Source of the DNA: PALSA-600 sp963842335
GTDB lineage: Bacteria; Actinomycetota; Thermoleophilia; Gaiellales; Gaiellaceae
Direction: 5' to 3'
Length of the DNA: 64,000 nt
NCBI GenBank assembly: GCA_963842335.1
Contig: CAWJGF010000001.1
Span: 6,353-70,352 of the forward strand
In this document: in pieces, positions 30,716 through 39,595 of the stretch
Position numbering within the stretch: position 1 is the stretch's first letter
How the letters are laid out: each line of letters opens with the position of its first letter
The notes under the pieces: model-generated
Seen by the model: the letters and a program-made list of their open reading frames with translations, nothing else
The model's database searches: none
What the model was told of the DNA's origin: nothing
Made by a program: the position numbers and the translations under genes

Positions 30716-31646
30716 GGATCTCGCGCACGATCCGCTCGCCGGCGAGTGCCGTGATGTCCGCCGAGCCGATCGCAGTCGGGATCACCTCGACAAGATCTGC
30801 GCCGACGAGCTCGAGTCGCGACGCCAGCACGCGCACCGCCTTGAGCAAATCGACCGTCGTCATCCCGCCCGGCTCCGGTGTGCCCGTGCCGGGCGCGTAG
30901 GCCGGGTCGAGCACGTCGATGTCGACCGTCAGGAAGACCGGCCCCGCACCGACGATCTCGAGCGTGCGGGCGACGACCGCGTCGATGCCGAGGTCGAGGA
31001 CGTCGTGCATGAAGAACGATGTGATCCCGCGGTCGCGCTGCCAGCCGAACTCCGCTTCGCCTGGCCAGTAGCCGCGCAGCCCAATCTGCACGTAGCGAAC
31101 GGGATCGACAAGCCCGTCGCGGACGAGCCGGTACATCGGTGTGCCGTGTGAGATCTCCACTCCGAACACGGTCGTGCCGGTATCGGTGTGCGTGTCGAAA
31201 TGCACGAGACCGACAGGTCCATGCCGCTCGGCGCAGGCAGCAACCTCGGGCTCGGTGATCGAGTGATCGCCTCCGAGCACGATTGGCACGAGGCCCGCAT
31301 CGAGCACCTCGCCGACGGTCTCCTTGATCGCGAGCCGTGAGCGCTCGGGGTCGGCGGGGAGGACCGGCGCGTCGCCGTAGTCGACGATGCGCAGCTCGGC
31401 GAACGCGTCGACCTTCGCCTCGAGATGCGGGCCTGGTGGGCAGCTCGCTGCGCGAATCGCACGCGGCCCGAACCGCGTCCCGGGACGGTCGGAGACGAGA
31501 TCGTCGGTCGGGGCGCCTACGATCGCGACGTCGAAGCCGGCGAGGAGCGCCTTGTCCTGCGTGTACGGCGCGCTCCCGAAGCTGACCGGCCCGGCAAAGT
31601 CGGGTTTCTCTCCGTGCTCGCGCCACCGCTGGACCGGATCGATCAT
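30675..31646 (-). CDS. speB: Agmatinase/ureohydrolase family enzyme
   Basis: The 323-residue protein carries the dinuclear Mn ligands of the arginase family: GGDHSITEP, LVHFDTHTDTG and LTVDIDVLDPAYAPGTGTPE. Agmatinase cleaves agmatine to putrescine and urea; related family members act on guanidinobutyrate or other guanidino compounds. The opening MIDPVQRWREHGEKPDFAGP and SFGSAPYT are agmatinase-like. It is the third gene of a minus-strand run behind an MFS transporter and a PLP decarboxylase, which together suggest amine metabolism, perhaps arginine to agmatine to putrescine. Substrate is inferred. Confidence 0.9.
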   Translation of the reverse strand: MIDPVQRWREHGEKPDFAGPVSFGSAPYTQDKALLAGFDVAIVGAPTDDLVSDRPGTRFGPRAIRAASCPPGPHLEAKVDAFAELRIVDYGDAPVLPADPERSRLAIKETVGEVLDAGLVPIVLGGDHSITEPEVAACAERHGPVGLVHFDTHTDTGTTVFGVEISHGTPMYRLVRDGLVDPVRYVQIGLRGYWPGEAEFGWQRDRGITSFFMHDVLDLGIDAVVARTLEIVGAGPVFLTVDIDVLDPAYAPGTGTPEPGGMTTVDLLKAVRVLASRLELVGADLVEVIPTAIGSADITALAGERIVREILTGIALRRGSRSV

Positions 31647-33274
31647 GTCGTGATCGTCGCAGCATCGATCCTGGCCTGCACGAGCTCCTCTGCTGCCCGC
31701 GCGCCTGCCGCATGTCCGGTGAGAGCGGCGAGGAACGCCGCGGCACCGAGCGCGTCGAGCCGGCAAGCCGTGCGCGCGGTCACCGTGGCGGTGCGCGGGA
31801 TCCTCCGCAGAAGCGCAATCTCGCCGAAGCAGTCGCCGCGCCCGAGCGTGTTCAGGAGCTCGCCGCGCCGGGTCACGTCCAGCTCGCCGTCGGCGATCAC
31901 GTAGAAGCGGTCTCCTGCCTCGCCTTCCGTGACGACCGGTGTCCCGGCTGGTACATCGATCGCCTCGGCCGACCGCGCGAGACCCTCGAGCTCGGGGGCG
32001 GCCAGAGGTGCGAACATCGGCAAGGAACGCAACCGTGCGATTTCGACCACCGGCCGAATCGCATTGTCGGCCGCAAGGAGACTGCGCAGCACGAACAGCA
32101 TCCCGAGTGGGAGCAGCGCGGCGAGACACACGAACGCCCAGCGACCACCGACCAGCGCGACGAACACCGGCGCGATCCCCGAGCCGATCGCGAGGCCCGC
32201 CATCGTCACCGCTTCCAGGAGACCGAAGACCCGTGCGAGCGTCTCGGGCGGTGCGATGCGCTGCAGCAGCGTTCGGCCCGCGACGTCGAGCACGCTGCGA
32301 CCGATACCCGCGACGACGAGCAACGCGAATGCCGCGACGATCGACGGCAGCACGCCGACTGCAGCGAGCGCGATCGCCCACAGCGCGAGGCCCGCGGCCA
32401 AGGCCGGCCCGAGGCGCGCTCGCCCGATCAGTGTGACGGTCGCCATGATCCCGATCACGCCCCCCGCCCCGAACGCGGCGTTCAGGTAGCCGGCCGTCGA
32501 GCCTTCGTGACCGAGGACACCCACTGCGAGCACGACGTAGAGCACGTCGAGCGCGCCGATCGCGACGGCCTCGAGGCCGAGCAGCCAGACGAGCGCGCGC
32601 GGCCCGGGCTCACGCACGACGATCCGCAGTCCTTCGCGTGTGCCCTCGAAGGCTGAGCCGGGCGAGCCGATGGGAAGCGGCCCGGGGACTCCTGCGACCA
32701 AGATGGCCGCGATGCCTCCGACGACAGCCATCACAGCGAACACGCTTCCCGGCCCACCGACGGCCAGGAGCAGGCCGGCGAGGGCCGGTGCAGCGAGGAC
32801 GCTGATGCTCTCGATCCAGCCGGCGACGACGTTTGCCGCCGTCAGCTCCTCGGCCGTGCGCGCAAGTGCGGGCAGGAGCACGGCCTGCGCCGGGCGGGTG
32901 GCCGTCACCGCGACCGCCGCGAGCGCGGCGAAGGCGTACGCCGCGAGCGCCGGTCCGTGCGACAGCAGCACGACCGCCGTCGCTCCCATCGCGAGGGCCT
33001 GCGCCGCGTAGGCGCCGGTCAACACCTTCGTCGGGCGTCGGCTGTCCGCGAGTGACGCCGCGAGCGGGGCGAAGAGCATCGCGGGGATGAGCTGCGCGAG
33101 CGCGACGAGCCCGGCTGTGGTCGCGCCGCCGCGGCTGTAGGCGTAGACCAGCATGGCGATCCAGACGCCCCATTCGGCGGCGTTGAAGCCGAGGAAGGCG
33201 AACTGGACGCGGCGCAGTTGCGGGTTGCGCAAGACGCCGCCGACGACCCTCGGGATCTCGCCCGCGTAGCTCAC
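31643..33274 (-). CDS. MFS transporter with C-terminal cyclic-nucleotide-binding domain
   Basis: This 543-residue protein has about twelve membrane helices (MFS fold, with DSRRPTKVLTGAYAAQALAM as motif A region) in its first 400 residues and a cytoplasmic cNMP-binding domain in the last 130. The latter has the phosphate-binding cassette GRGDCFGEIALLRRIPRTAT with the conserved Glu and Arg, and YVIADGELDVTRRGELLNTL. Such a fusion would let cAMP or a similar nucleotide gate transport. The stop and the agmatinase start overlap (ATGA), and so do its start and the decarboxylase stop, so the three genes are coupled. Confidence 0.88.
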   Translation of the reverse strand: MSYAGEIPRVVGGVLRNPQLRRVQFAFLGFNAAEWGVWIAMLVYAYSRGGATTAGLVALAQLIPAMLFAPLAASLADSRRPTKVLTGAYAAQALAMGATAVVLLSHGPALAAYAFAALAAVAVTATRPAQAVLLPALARTAEELTAANVVAGWIESISVLAAPALAGLLLAVGGPGSVFAVMAVVGGIAAILVAGVPGPLPIGSPGSAFEGTREGLRIVVREPGPRALVWLLGLEAVAIGALDVLYVVLAVGVLGHEGSTAGYLNAAFGAGGVIGIMATVTLIGRARLGPALAAGLALWAIALAAVGVLPSIVAAFALLVVAGIGRSVLDVAGRTLLQRIAPPETLARVFGLLEAVTMAGLAIGSGIAPVFVALVGGRWAFVCLAALLPLGMLFVLRSLLAADNAIRPVVEIARLRSLPMFAPLAAPELEGLARSAEAIDVPAGTPVVTEGEAGDRFYVIADGELDVTRRGELLNTLGRGDCFGEIALLRRIPRTATVTARTACRLDALGAAAFLAALTGHAAGARAAEELVQARIDAATITT

Positions 33275-35085
33275 CGCGCTCGGCGCAGCCGCTCGTGCGC
33301 GCTCAGCCTGAGCTCATGCTCGAGGCGGGGTGCTGCGGCGAGGAGTTGCGCAAGCGCATCGGGGTCGACGAGCCGCAGCCGGACCTCGTCTCGCGCCAGC
33401 ACCGTCGCGCTTCGACCGCGTGCGAAACCGGCACCCCACTCGAGTGCCGCCACCTCGCCGAAGAACTCACCGGCACGCAGCGTCGCGGCAATCTCACCGC
33501 CGAGTGTGACGTCGACGGTTCCATGCTCGACGACGTAGAAATCGCGATTCACCTCCGAGCGCTCGACCACCGTCTCCCCGGCGCTGAACGATCGCCTCGA
33601 CGAAAGCGAGTCGAGGAGCAGCGCCTCGGTCGGCGCGAGCCGGGCGAACAGCGGCCGGCGCTGTTCGAAGACCCGGTCGCGCTCGGTCAGGCTCGCTGCC
33701 TCGACGGGGTCCGCCGATTCGAGGAACGCCAGGACCTGCTCGACGTCGTCGGCAGTGCTCGTGTGGTTGAGGATGCAGAGGCGCAGGGCGGGGCGCCCGT
33801 GCACCCGAGTCGAGGAGATGAAGCCGAGGCCGCTTGCCTCGAGCGCCGCTACGAGCCCGTGGGTGACCTCGTCGTCCTCACCTCTCCGGCGGAAACAGAT
33901 CGTGCCCAGCGAAGGCGGGGAGACCAGTTCGAACCGGTCGCTCGCATCGACGCGCTGTCGCGCCAGTTCGGCGAGGTCGAGGCATTCGTCGATCGCGGCG
34001 CGGAATGCATCGAGCCCGAACGTGTGCAACGAAAGCCACAGCTTGAGGGCGCGGGAGGAGCGACTCAGCTGCAGACCGAGGTCGGCGAAGTTCACCTCAT
34101 CGCTCGCGGGCTCCGCGTCGTGGAGGTAGTCTGAGCTGATCTCGAATGCGGCGCGAAGTGCCCGGCCGTCGCGCACGAGCAGGCAGCCGCACTCGTACGG
34201 CTGGTAGAGCCACTTGTGCGGGTCGAGCGTGATCGAGTCGGCGAGTGCGATTCCCGCGAGTGCGAGGCGTCCGCGGTCGGTGAGGACGGCGAAGCCGCCG
34301 TAGGCCGCGTCGACGTGCAACCAGAGACCGTTTCGGCGACTGAGCTCGGCGAGTTCCGGGAGCGGGTCGATCGCACCGGAGCTCGTTGCGCCCGCGTTCG
34401 CGACGACGAAGAACGGGAGGCGACCCGCACGTTCGTCGGCAGCGATCGCGGCGGCGAGCGTGTCCGGCTCGAGGCGAAGGTCGTCACCGACGGGAAGGAC
34501 GCGAACCTGGCCGGGTTGGATGCCGACGATGCGCAGTGCGCGTGCGATCGACGAGTGCGCCTGGTCGGAGACGTAGACGACGAGGTCGTCTTGCGCGGCG
34601 CCGGCTCGTGCCTCGCGCGCGCAGACAAGTGCGGTCAGGTTCGCAGCCGAGCCGCCGGTGACGAGCGAGCCTGTCGCCTCGGCTGGATAGCCGACCCAGT
34701 CCTTGAACCAGCCAAGCACCTCCAGCTCGAGCTGGCTTGGCCCGGCCGATTCCATCCACGAGCCCGCGTAGACGTTGCACGCGCTTGCGATGAAGTCGCC
34801 GAGTGCGCCCGGCCACGTGCCGGCGAACGGCACGAACGCGAAGAAGCGGGGTGAGCCGAACGGCTCGCGTACGGGATCACGTCGCGGAACAGACCGGCGA
34901 GAGCTCGTCGAACGGCCGGCCGGCCGTCGGTGCGCAGCCGCCGACGCGTCGCTGGAGCACCGCGGGCTCCGCCCGGCGGATCGGCGGCTGCGAAGGATCG
35001 GTGAGCCAGTCCACCAGCGCGTCGACCGTGCGATATCCGGTCGCACCGATGGCTTCGCGGTCAAGCGCGAGTCTCCCGACGTCAT
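33271..35085 (-). pseudogene. PLP-dependent decarboxylase with C-terminal cNMP-binding domain, frame broken near its start
   Basis: The body is a group II (fold type I) amino-acid decarboxylase: FFAFVPFAGTWPGALGDFIA, GYPAEATGSLVTGGSAANLT, VSDQAHSSIARALRIVGIQ (His), GLWLHVDAAYGGFA (Asp) and SITLDPHKWLYQPYECGCLL with the PLP-binding Lys. After it, from about RRPLFARLAPTEALLLDSLS, lies a cyclic-nucleotide-binding domain with HGTVDVTLGGEIAATLRAGE and FFGE...RSATVLARDEV. The N-terminal segment is spread over three frames: DDVGRLALDREA...FDEL, AGLFRDVIPYASRSAHP, then FFAFVPF. The slips, near 34899 and 34847, each need one added base. Either two assembly errors or a decayed gene. Start ATG 35085 is provisional. 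Confidence 0.8.
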
Positions 35086-35160
35086 CCCCTGAAGCGGCAC
35101 CGATGCTCGTAATCTGGCACAGAAAACGGTGTTTGTGACCAGGTCGCGTATCGTGGACGG

Positions 35161-36270
35161 ATGCAACCCGTGCTCGTGCCGAAGAAGCTGTCGTTCGAGC
35201 AGGGCGGCGCCTTCATCGCCGAGACACGCCGCGAGGTCGATCTGTACCTCGCTTCGCGGCGCACGCGCGCATGGGGTCGAGCTCAGCTCTACGCGAAGAC
35301 GTTCGTCGCGTTCGCGATCGTCGCGGCGTCGTGGGCGACGCTGATTTTCGTGCGGCCCGGCATCGTCCTCGGCCTCGTCGCGCTCGCCGGCATGGCGCTC
35401 GGGGCGATCCTCGTCGGCTTCTGTGTGCAGCACGACGCGAACCACGGCGCGTATTTTCGCCGGCGTCGCTTCAACCATCTGATGGGGTGGACGACCGATT
35501 CGCTGCTCGGCTTCTCGAGCTACACGTGGCGCGTCAAGCACAACGTCGCGCATCACACGTACACGAACGTCGAGGGGTACGACGACGACATCAACCAGGC
35601 GCCGTTCATTCGCCTCGTTCCGACACAGCAACCTCGCTGGTGGTACCGCCTGCAGCACATCTACATCTGGCCGCTCTACAGCCTGATGGTCCTTCGCTGG
35701 CAGACCGGCGCCGACATCGCAGCACTGATTCGCGGCCGGGTCGCGAACAGCCGCATGCACGTCCCCAAGCGGTGGGATCTCGCCGGCCTTGTCGGTGGCA
35801 AGCTGATCTTCGTCACGTGGGCGATCGCGATCCCGCTGCTTGTCTATCCGTGGTGGGTCGTCCTCCTCGGCTACGCGGCGTTCTCGATGGCCACGAGCCT
35901 TGTCACCGCGACGACGTTCCAGTTGGCGCACTGTGTCGAGGAGGCCGATTTTGCGACCCCCGCGCAGGTGACTGCCGGTGGCAAGCCGTGGGCGGTGCAC
36001 GAGGTCGAGTCGACCGTCGACTTCTGCCCGAGGAACCCGGTGCTCACATGGCTCCTCGGGGGCCTCAACTACCAGATCGAGCATCACCTCTTCCCGCGCG
36101 TTCCGCACACGCACTACCCGCGCATCGCCCAGATCGTCCGCCGGAACGCGTTGAAGCACGGCGTTCGCTACACGGCTCAGCCGTCACTCGCGCGGGCGCT
36201 TCGCTCGCACCAGCGCCATCTGCGCGCGCTCGGCCGGCAGGGGCTGCCGGTCGAGATCGAAATGGGTTAG
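35161..36270 (+). CDS. Membrane fatty-acid desaturase (acyl-lipid, front-end type)
   Basis: The 369-residue protein has the three histidine boxes of di-iron membrane desaturases: HDANH (91-95), HNVAHH (127-132) and QIEHH (305-309). The third box with Gln in place of the first His is characteristic of front-end (delta-5/delta-6) desaturases and sphingolipid desaturases, though no cytochrome b5 domain is fused. Four hydrophobic helices flank the boxes. The enzyme inserts double bonds into membrane acyl chains, using ferredoxin or another electron donor not encoded here. It is divergent from the decarboxylase operon by 75 bases. Confidence 0.93.
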   Translation: MQPVLVPKKLSFEQGGAFIAETRREVDLYLASRRTRAWGRAQLYAKTFVAFAIVAASWATLIFVRPGIVLGLVALAGMALGAILVGFCVQHDANHGAYFRRRRFNHLMGWTTDSLLGFSSYTWRVKHNVAHHTYTNVEGYDDDINQAPFIRLVPTQQPRWWYRLQHIYIWPLYSLMVLRWQTGADIAALIRGRVANSRMHVPKRWDLAGLVGGKLIFVTWAIAIPLLVYPWWVVLLGYAAFSMATSLVTATTFQLAHCVEEADFATPAQVTAGGKPWAVHEVESTVDFCPRNPVLTWLLGGLNYQIEHHLFPRVPHTHYPRIAQIVRRNALKHGVRYTAQPSLARALRSHQRHLRALGRQGLPVEIEMG

Positions 36271-36281
36271 CTCCCTTCCGT

Positions 36282-37931
36282 TCAGCCGTTGAGATCGATG
36301 GCGCCGCGCAAGACAACGGTGCGGTGCAAGTTGTCGAAGGTCAGCTCAGGGCGGTAGTCGCCGCTCGGCAAGACTTGTCCGTGCGCGTTGCGGCCGCGCC
36401 AGTTGAACAGGTTCTCGCCTGCAGCAAGCAACCGGTTGCGGGCCAGCGTCGCGACGGTGCGACCGGAGGCGTTCACGATTCGGAAGGTGACTGGCTCGCG
36501 CCGGAGGAGGCTGAAGTCGATGCGCGCAACGTCGTCGGAGCAGCGACAACGCGGAGAGAGTTGCTTGCTGACCTCCGTGTTGCGGATCAGCGCGTCACGC
36601 AGCCGCCCGCCGCTCGTCAGGCCGATCGCGAGTGAGAGCGCGCCGAGGATCGCAGCAGCCAGCGCGGCCGACCCAAGGAGCCGGCTTCGTCGTCGGCGCC
36701 GGGCCGGCGAGGGCGCGTTTTCGGCCACTCGGACGACGAGCTGTTCGGCCGCCTGGTCGGCAAGCTCGAGCGCGGCGAGCGAATTGTCTGCCGTCGCGAT
36801 CACATAGCCGCTCCGATCGGCGTCGACCTGGACCGGCCGGATCGTGGCGCCCTCACCGAAGTAGAGATCCGCGGCGAGGATGCCGGGCGATCGGCGTACC
36901 GTGTCGAGCCCGCCGATCGAAGTCACCGTCCCCACCGGCAACACCCCGGGGCTCGCCGTCAGGAACCGGATGGCAACCGGGCGCGTGAACCGTCGCGTCA
37001 CGAGATCGTCCGGCACGGCGTCACCGAGTGCCTGCGCGAACGCGATCTCGAACAGGTTGATCCCGGTTCCGTAGGACACGAGATCGGCCATCTGCCCCGC
37101 TGCGATACGCGCAGCCGCCTCGACGATGCGAACGCCGTCCGTGGTCGCGATCAACTGCGGGAACGCAATGCCGTCGCGTAGACCGAGCGCGCGCACGGCC
37201 GCGACGGCGAGGTCGGACGCCTCGTTCAGGGTTGTCTCGGGGAGGACCGACGGGAACATGTGGATCCAACCCACCCCGAACCCGATCCCGCTCGGCCGCA
37301 GTCGATCCGAGAGCGTCAGCACCGTCGCGTCACCGTCGCGGACTGCGAGGAGCCCGTTCAACTCGATGCCGTCGAGGTACTCCTCGAGGATCGCCTGCCC
37401 CCTGCGCGAGACCGCGAACGTCTCGGGCAGGTGCGCGCGGATCGCCTCGACCGTCTCGACGAGAAAGATCCCGCGCTGGCCACCGGAGTCGGCCGGCTTC
37501 AAAACGACCGGCGGTGCGAGCGCTGCGAACGCGGCCTCGATCTCCGCCGGCGAGGCGATCAGCCGTGAGCGCGGCTGCGGGATCCCCGCGTAGGCAAGCC
37601 GCGCGCGCATCTCGCCCTTGTTCGTGAACCCATGGGCAACGTCGACGCCGATCCCCGGCAGGCCGAGCGCAGCCGCGACTGCGGCGGCGGGGGCAACCGC
37701 TCGGTCGCTCGAGATCGCGAGCACGCCGTCGACGTGCTGCTTCGTCGCGACTTCGATTACCTGCTCGACGTCGGTGAAGTCGACGACTTCGCCGACGTCG
37801 GCATGCGCGAAGGCGATCGCATTCCGGTCGCCGTCGACCGCCACGACGCGGAATCCGGCCTCCCGTGCGTGCTTGATCGCTGCGAGTTGCGACACGCTTG
37901 CGCCGAGGAACAGAAGCGTGCGCCGGGACAC
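36282..37931 (-). CDS. ATP-grasp enzyme fused to a membrane helix and an external Ig-like domain
   Basis: From GTG 37931 the protein has 549 residues. Residues 1-390 are an ATP-grasp carboxylate-amine ligase-like region: Rossmann-like TLLFLGASVSQLAAIKHARE, then HGFTNKGEMRARLAYAGIPQ and PVVLKPADSGGQRGIFLVET (ATP-binding) and LRDGIAFPQLIATTDGVRIV with EAAARIAAGQ (metal site). About residues 430-455 form one membrane helix (LLGSAALAAAILGALSLAIG) after an Arg-rich stretch. The C-terminal 100 residues have the FlgD-like Ig fold: VTFRIVNASGRTVATLARNR, NLFNWRGRNAHGQVLPSGDY. The ligase would be cytoplasmic and the Ig domain outside. I know of no close match for this layout; the reaction is unknown. 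Confidence 0.85.
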   Translation of the reverse strand: MSRRTLLFLGASVSQLAAIKHAREAGFRVVAVDGDRNAIAFAHADVGEVVDFTDVEQVIEVATKQHVDGVLAISSDRAVAPAAAVAAALGLPGIGVDVAHGFTNKGEMRARLAYAGIPQPRSRLIASPAEIEAAFAALAPPVVLKPADSGGQRGIFLVETVEAIRAHLPETFAVSRRGQAILEEYLDGIELNGLLAVRDGDATVLTLSDRLRPSGIGFGVGWIHMFPSVLPETTLNEASDLAVAAVRALGLRDGIAFPQLIATTDGVRIVEAAARIAAGQMADLVSYGTGINLFEIAFAQALGDAVPDDLVTRRFTRPVAIRFLTASPGVLPVGTVTSIGGLDTVRRSPGILAADLYFGEGATIRPVQVDADRSGYVIATADNSLAALELADQAAEQLVVRVAENAPSPARRRRRSRLLGSAALAAAILGALSLAIGLTSGGRLRDALIRNTEVSKQLSPRCRCSDDVARIDFSLLRREPVTFRIVNASGRTVATLARNRLLAAGENLFNWRGRNAHGQVLPSGDYRPELTFDNLHRTVVLRGAIDLNG

Positions 37932-38000
37932 GGTGCGACCGTACTCCGGCCGACGGCCCAAGAACGAACGGCCGCTGCGGCGTTCAGGCGCTCGTCAGCT

Positions 38001-38591
38001 TTAGCCGTCGTATGCGCGTCGCTTGGCGGGGCGCGTGTCGAGCCGTTCGAGGTAAGGGAGGACGTTCGGTGTCTCGGGCAGGACGTTGTATTGCCGGGCG
38101 CTCAGGGCGACGCCGCCGACGATGACGTCGGCGATCGTGAAGCCGTCACCGGTCACGTAGTCGTTGCCATCGACTGCGCGGCCGAGTGCGGCGAACGCAT
38201 TCGCAAGCCGGATCTCCGCGACCTCGGTCGCGCCGGGGTCGCCGCCGCGCCGCGCCTGTAGCGTGCGGATCATCGCGGGCTCCAGTTCGGTCATTGCGAA
38301 GAACGACCACTGGTAGATCCGCGCGCGGTCGAAGGAACCGATCGCGGGGATCAGCTTCGCGTCCGGATTGAGATCGGCGACGTGCAGGCAAAGCGCTGCG
38401 GACTCGTAGAGCAGCCCGTCATCCGTCTCGAGCACGGGGACACGGACGAGGGGATGGCGGCGCGCGTGTTCCGGACTGTGGCCGCTCACCTCATCGAGCA
38501 CGATCCATTCGTACGGCGCTCCCGTCTCCTCGAGCGCCCAGCGCACCCGCCGCGGCCGTCCTGCTCCCTCGCGGTGGTAGAGCCGGTACAC
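38001..38591 (-). CDS. Glutathione S-transferase family protein
   Basis: The 196-residue protein from GTG 38591 has an N-terminal thioredoxin-like half (MYRLYHREGAGRPRRVRWAL, ETGAPYEWIVLDEVSGHSPE, VPVLETDDGLLYESAALCLH, with the cis-Pro VPVL and ESAA glutathione motif) and an all-helical C-terminal half (DGNDYVTGDGFTIADVIVGG). Cytosolic GSTs conjugate thiols to electrophiles. Actinobacteria usually lack glutathione, so the thiol co-substrate may differ. Gene neighbours do not indicate a substrate. Confidence 0.9.
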   Translation of the reverse strand: MYRLYHREGAGRPRRVRWALEETGAPYEWIVLDEVSGHSPEHARRHPLVRVPVLETDDGLLYESAALCLHVADLNPDAKLIPAIGSFDRARIYQWSFFAMTELEPAMIRTLQARRGGDPGATEVAEIRLANAFAALGRAVDGNDYVTGDGFTIADVIVGGVALSARQYNVLPETPNVLPYLERLDTRPAKRRAYDG

Positions 38592-38612
38592 GAGGTCAGC
38601 CTACCCGTGTCG

Positions 38613-39191
38613 CTACGAGGCGCTCGCGCGCCGCTCCCAGCGCGCGCCCCAGTCGGCGCGGGTGAGCGCCGAGATGACGGCGCGCCGCAGCAGGCGCCCG
38701 TCGCGGCTGCGCCCGAGCAGGTGCACGCGCAGCGGGTTGTCGCCGAGCGGCAACTCGACACTCGTCGTTTGCGCCGGCAGCGCGAGCGTGTCGCGCACTT
38801 CGTAGTCGCCGCGCGCGTCGGGCCGCTCGCTGAAGCGAACCTCCCAGCCGGCGATCGCAGGCGTCGTCTCCCACCGGAGGAGGAAGCGTTCGCCCTCTCG
38901 TTCCTGGCGCACCTCCATGTTGGCGCTGATCGTCGGCCGCGTCCGCAGAGCGGTACGAAGCGACGAGGTGGGCGCGGCCGTCACGGGTGCGACCGGCTCG
39001 CGGCCGACGAGCGTTCGGGCCCGGTGGACGCTGAGCACGCGCTCGAGCTGCTGCAGCGCCTGCGTCTCGGCAGCCCTGTCGCCTCTGACCGCACGGATGC
39101 GCGCCTCGACAGCCTGCCGATCGGGCTCGAGCCGGCCGGCCACCGTCGCCCGGACCTCGGCGAGGATGTGTGCATACGTTTCGTCAGGCAC
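38613..39191 (-). CDS. Helical protein with a fibronectin III-like domain
   Basis: From GTG 39191 (VPDETYAHILAEVRATVAGR) the product has 192 residues. The first 60 are charged and helical (RQAVEARIRAVRGDRAAETQ), probably a coiled coil. The rest resembles one fibronectin type III domain: GERFLLRWETTPAIAGWEVR, DTLALPAQTTSVELPLGDNP and VHLLGRSRDGRLLRRAVISA. There is no signal peptide. The function is unknown and the domain call rests on the strand pattern and Trp/Tyr spacing. Confidence 0.65.
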   Translation of the reverse strand: MPDETYAHILAEVRATVAGRLEPDRQAVEARIRAVRGDRAAETQALQQLERVLSVHRARTLVGREPVAPVTAAPTSSLRTALRTRPTISANMEVRQEREGERFLLRWETTPAIAGWEVRFSERPDARGDYEVRDTLALPAQTTSVELPLGDNPLRVHLLGRSRDGRLLRRAVISALTRADWGARWERRASAS

Positions 39192-39318
39192 GCGCCAACG
39201 GTAGCCGCCGCGCCCAGGCAGGTCCGGTAGACGAGCGTTCTCCGGCGCCGCTCCCGAGATCCGCGAACCTCTGGCCCTGCCGTTCGCCGACCTCGCCGAC
39301 GGCTCCGGTCGACCCGTT

Positions 39319-39545
39319 CGACGGCAGCCGTCGTGACGAAAGGGCAACAAAGGAGTGACGAATTTCGCGCCCGACGGTGCGGCTTTGGACGGGTGCCGCG
39401 AAGATGGAAGAGCAGAACCGCTTCGGATGGAAGTCCCCGGCGGGCGTCGACCCCTGGTCGAGCTCAATCCCTTCCCGGACCACCTGCTTGCACGACCGCT
39501 GCTTCCCCGACGGTCGTTCGACGGCAGCCGTTGTGAAGGAAGCGT
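39319..39545 (+). repeat. Dispersed intergenic repeat, copy B
   Basis: This copy begins with CGACGGCAGCCGTCGTGACG (39319), has the conserved core GAACCGCTTCGGATGGAAGT then CCCCGGCGG (39415-39443), and ends with CGACGGCAGCCGTTGTGAAG (39519). The two terminal motifs are exactly 200 bases apart, against 157 in copy A, with the extra length between core and second motif. Inverted repeat arms CGACG/CGTCG around GCAGC can form a 5-bp hairpin at each end. It fills the 404-base gap between two minus-strand genes; bases 39192-39318 and 39546-39595 show nothing else. Confidence 0.7.
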
Positions 39546-39595
39546 GACGGAAGGCCAACTCGATTCCTGCGCAGCCGCCTCGCGCAGCCCTGCGC

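Noticed and set aside
33271..36159. A 962-codon minus-strand frame including the region opposite the desaturase
   Set aside because: Only the part downstream of about 35085 resembles protein. The rest is antisense to the desaturase histidine boxes and lacks family similarity.
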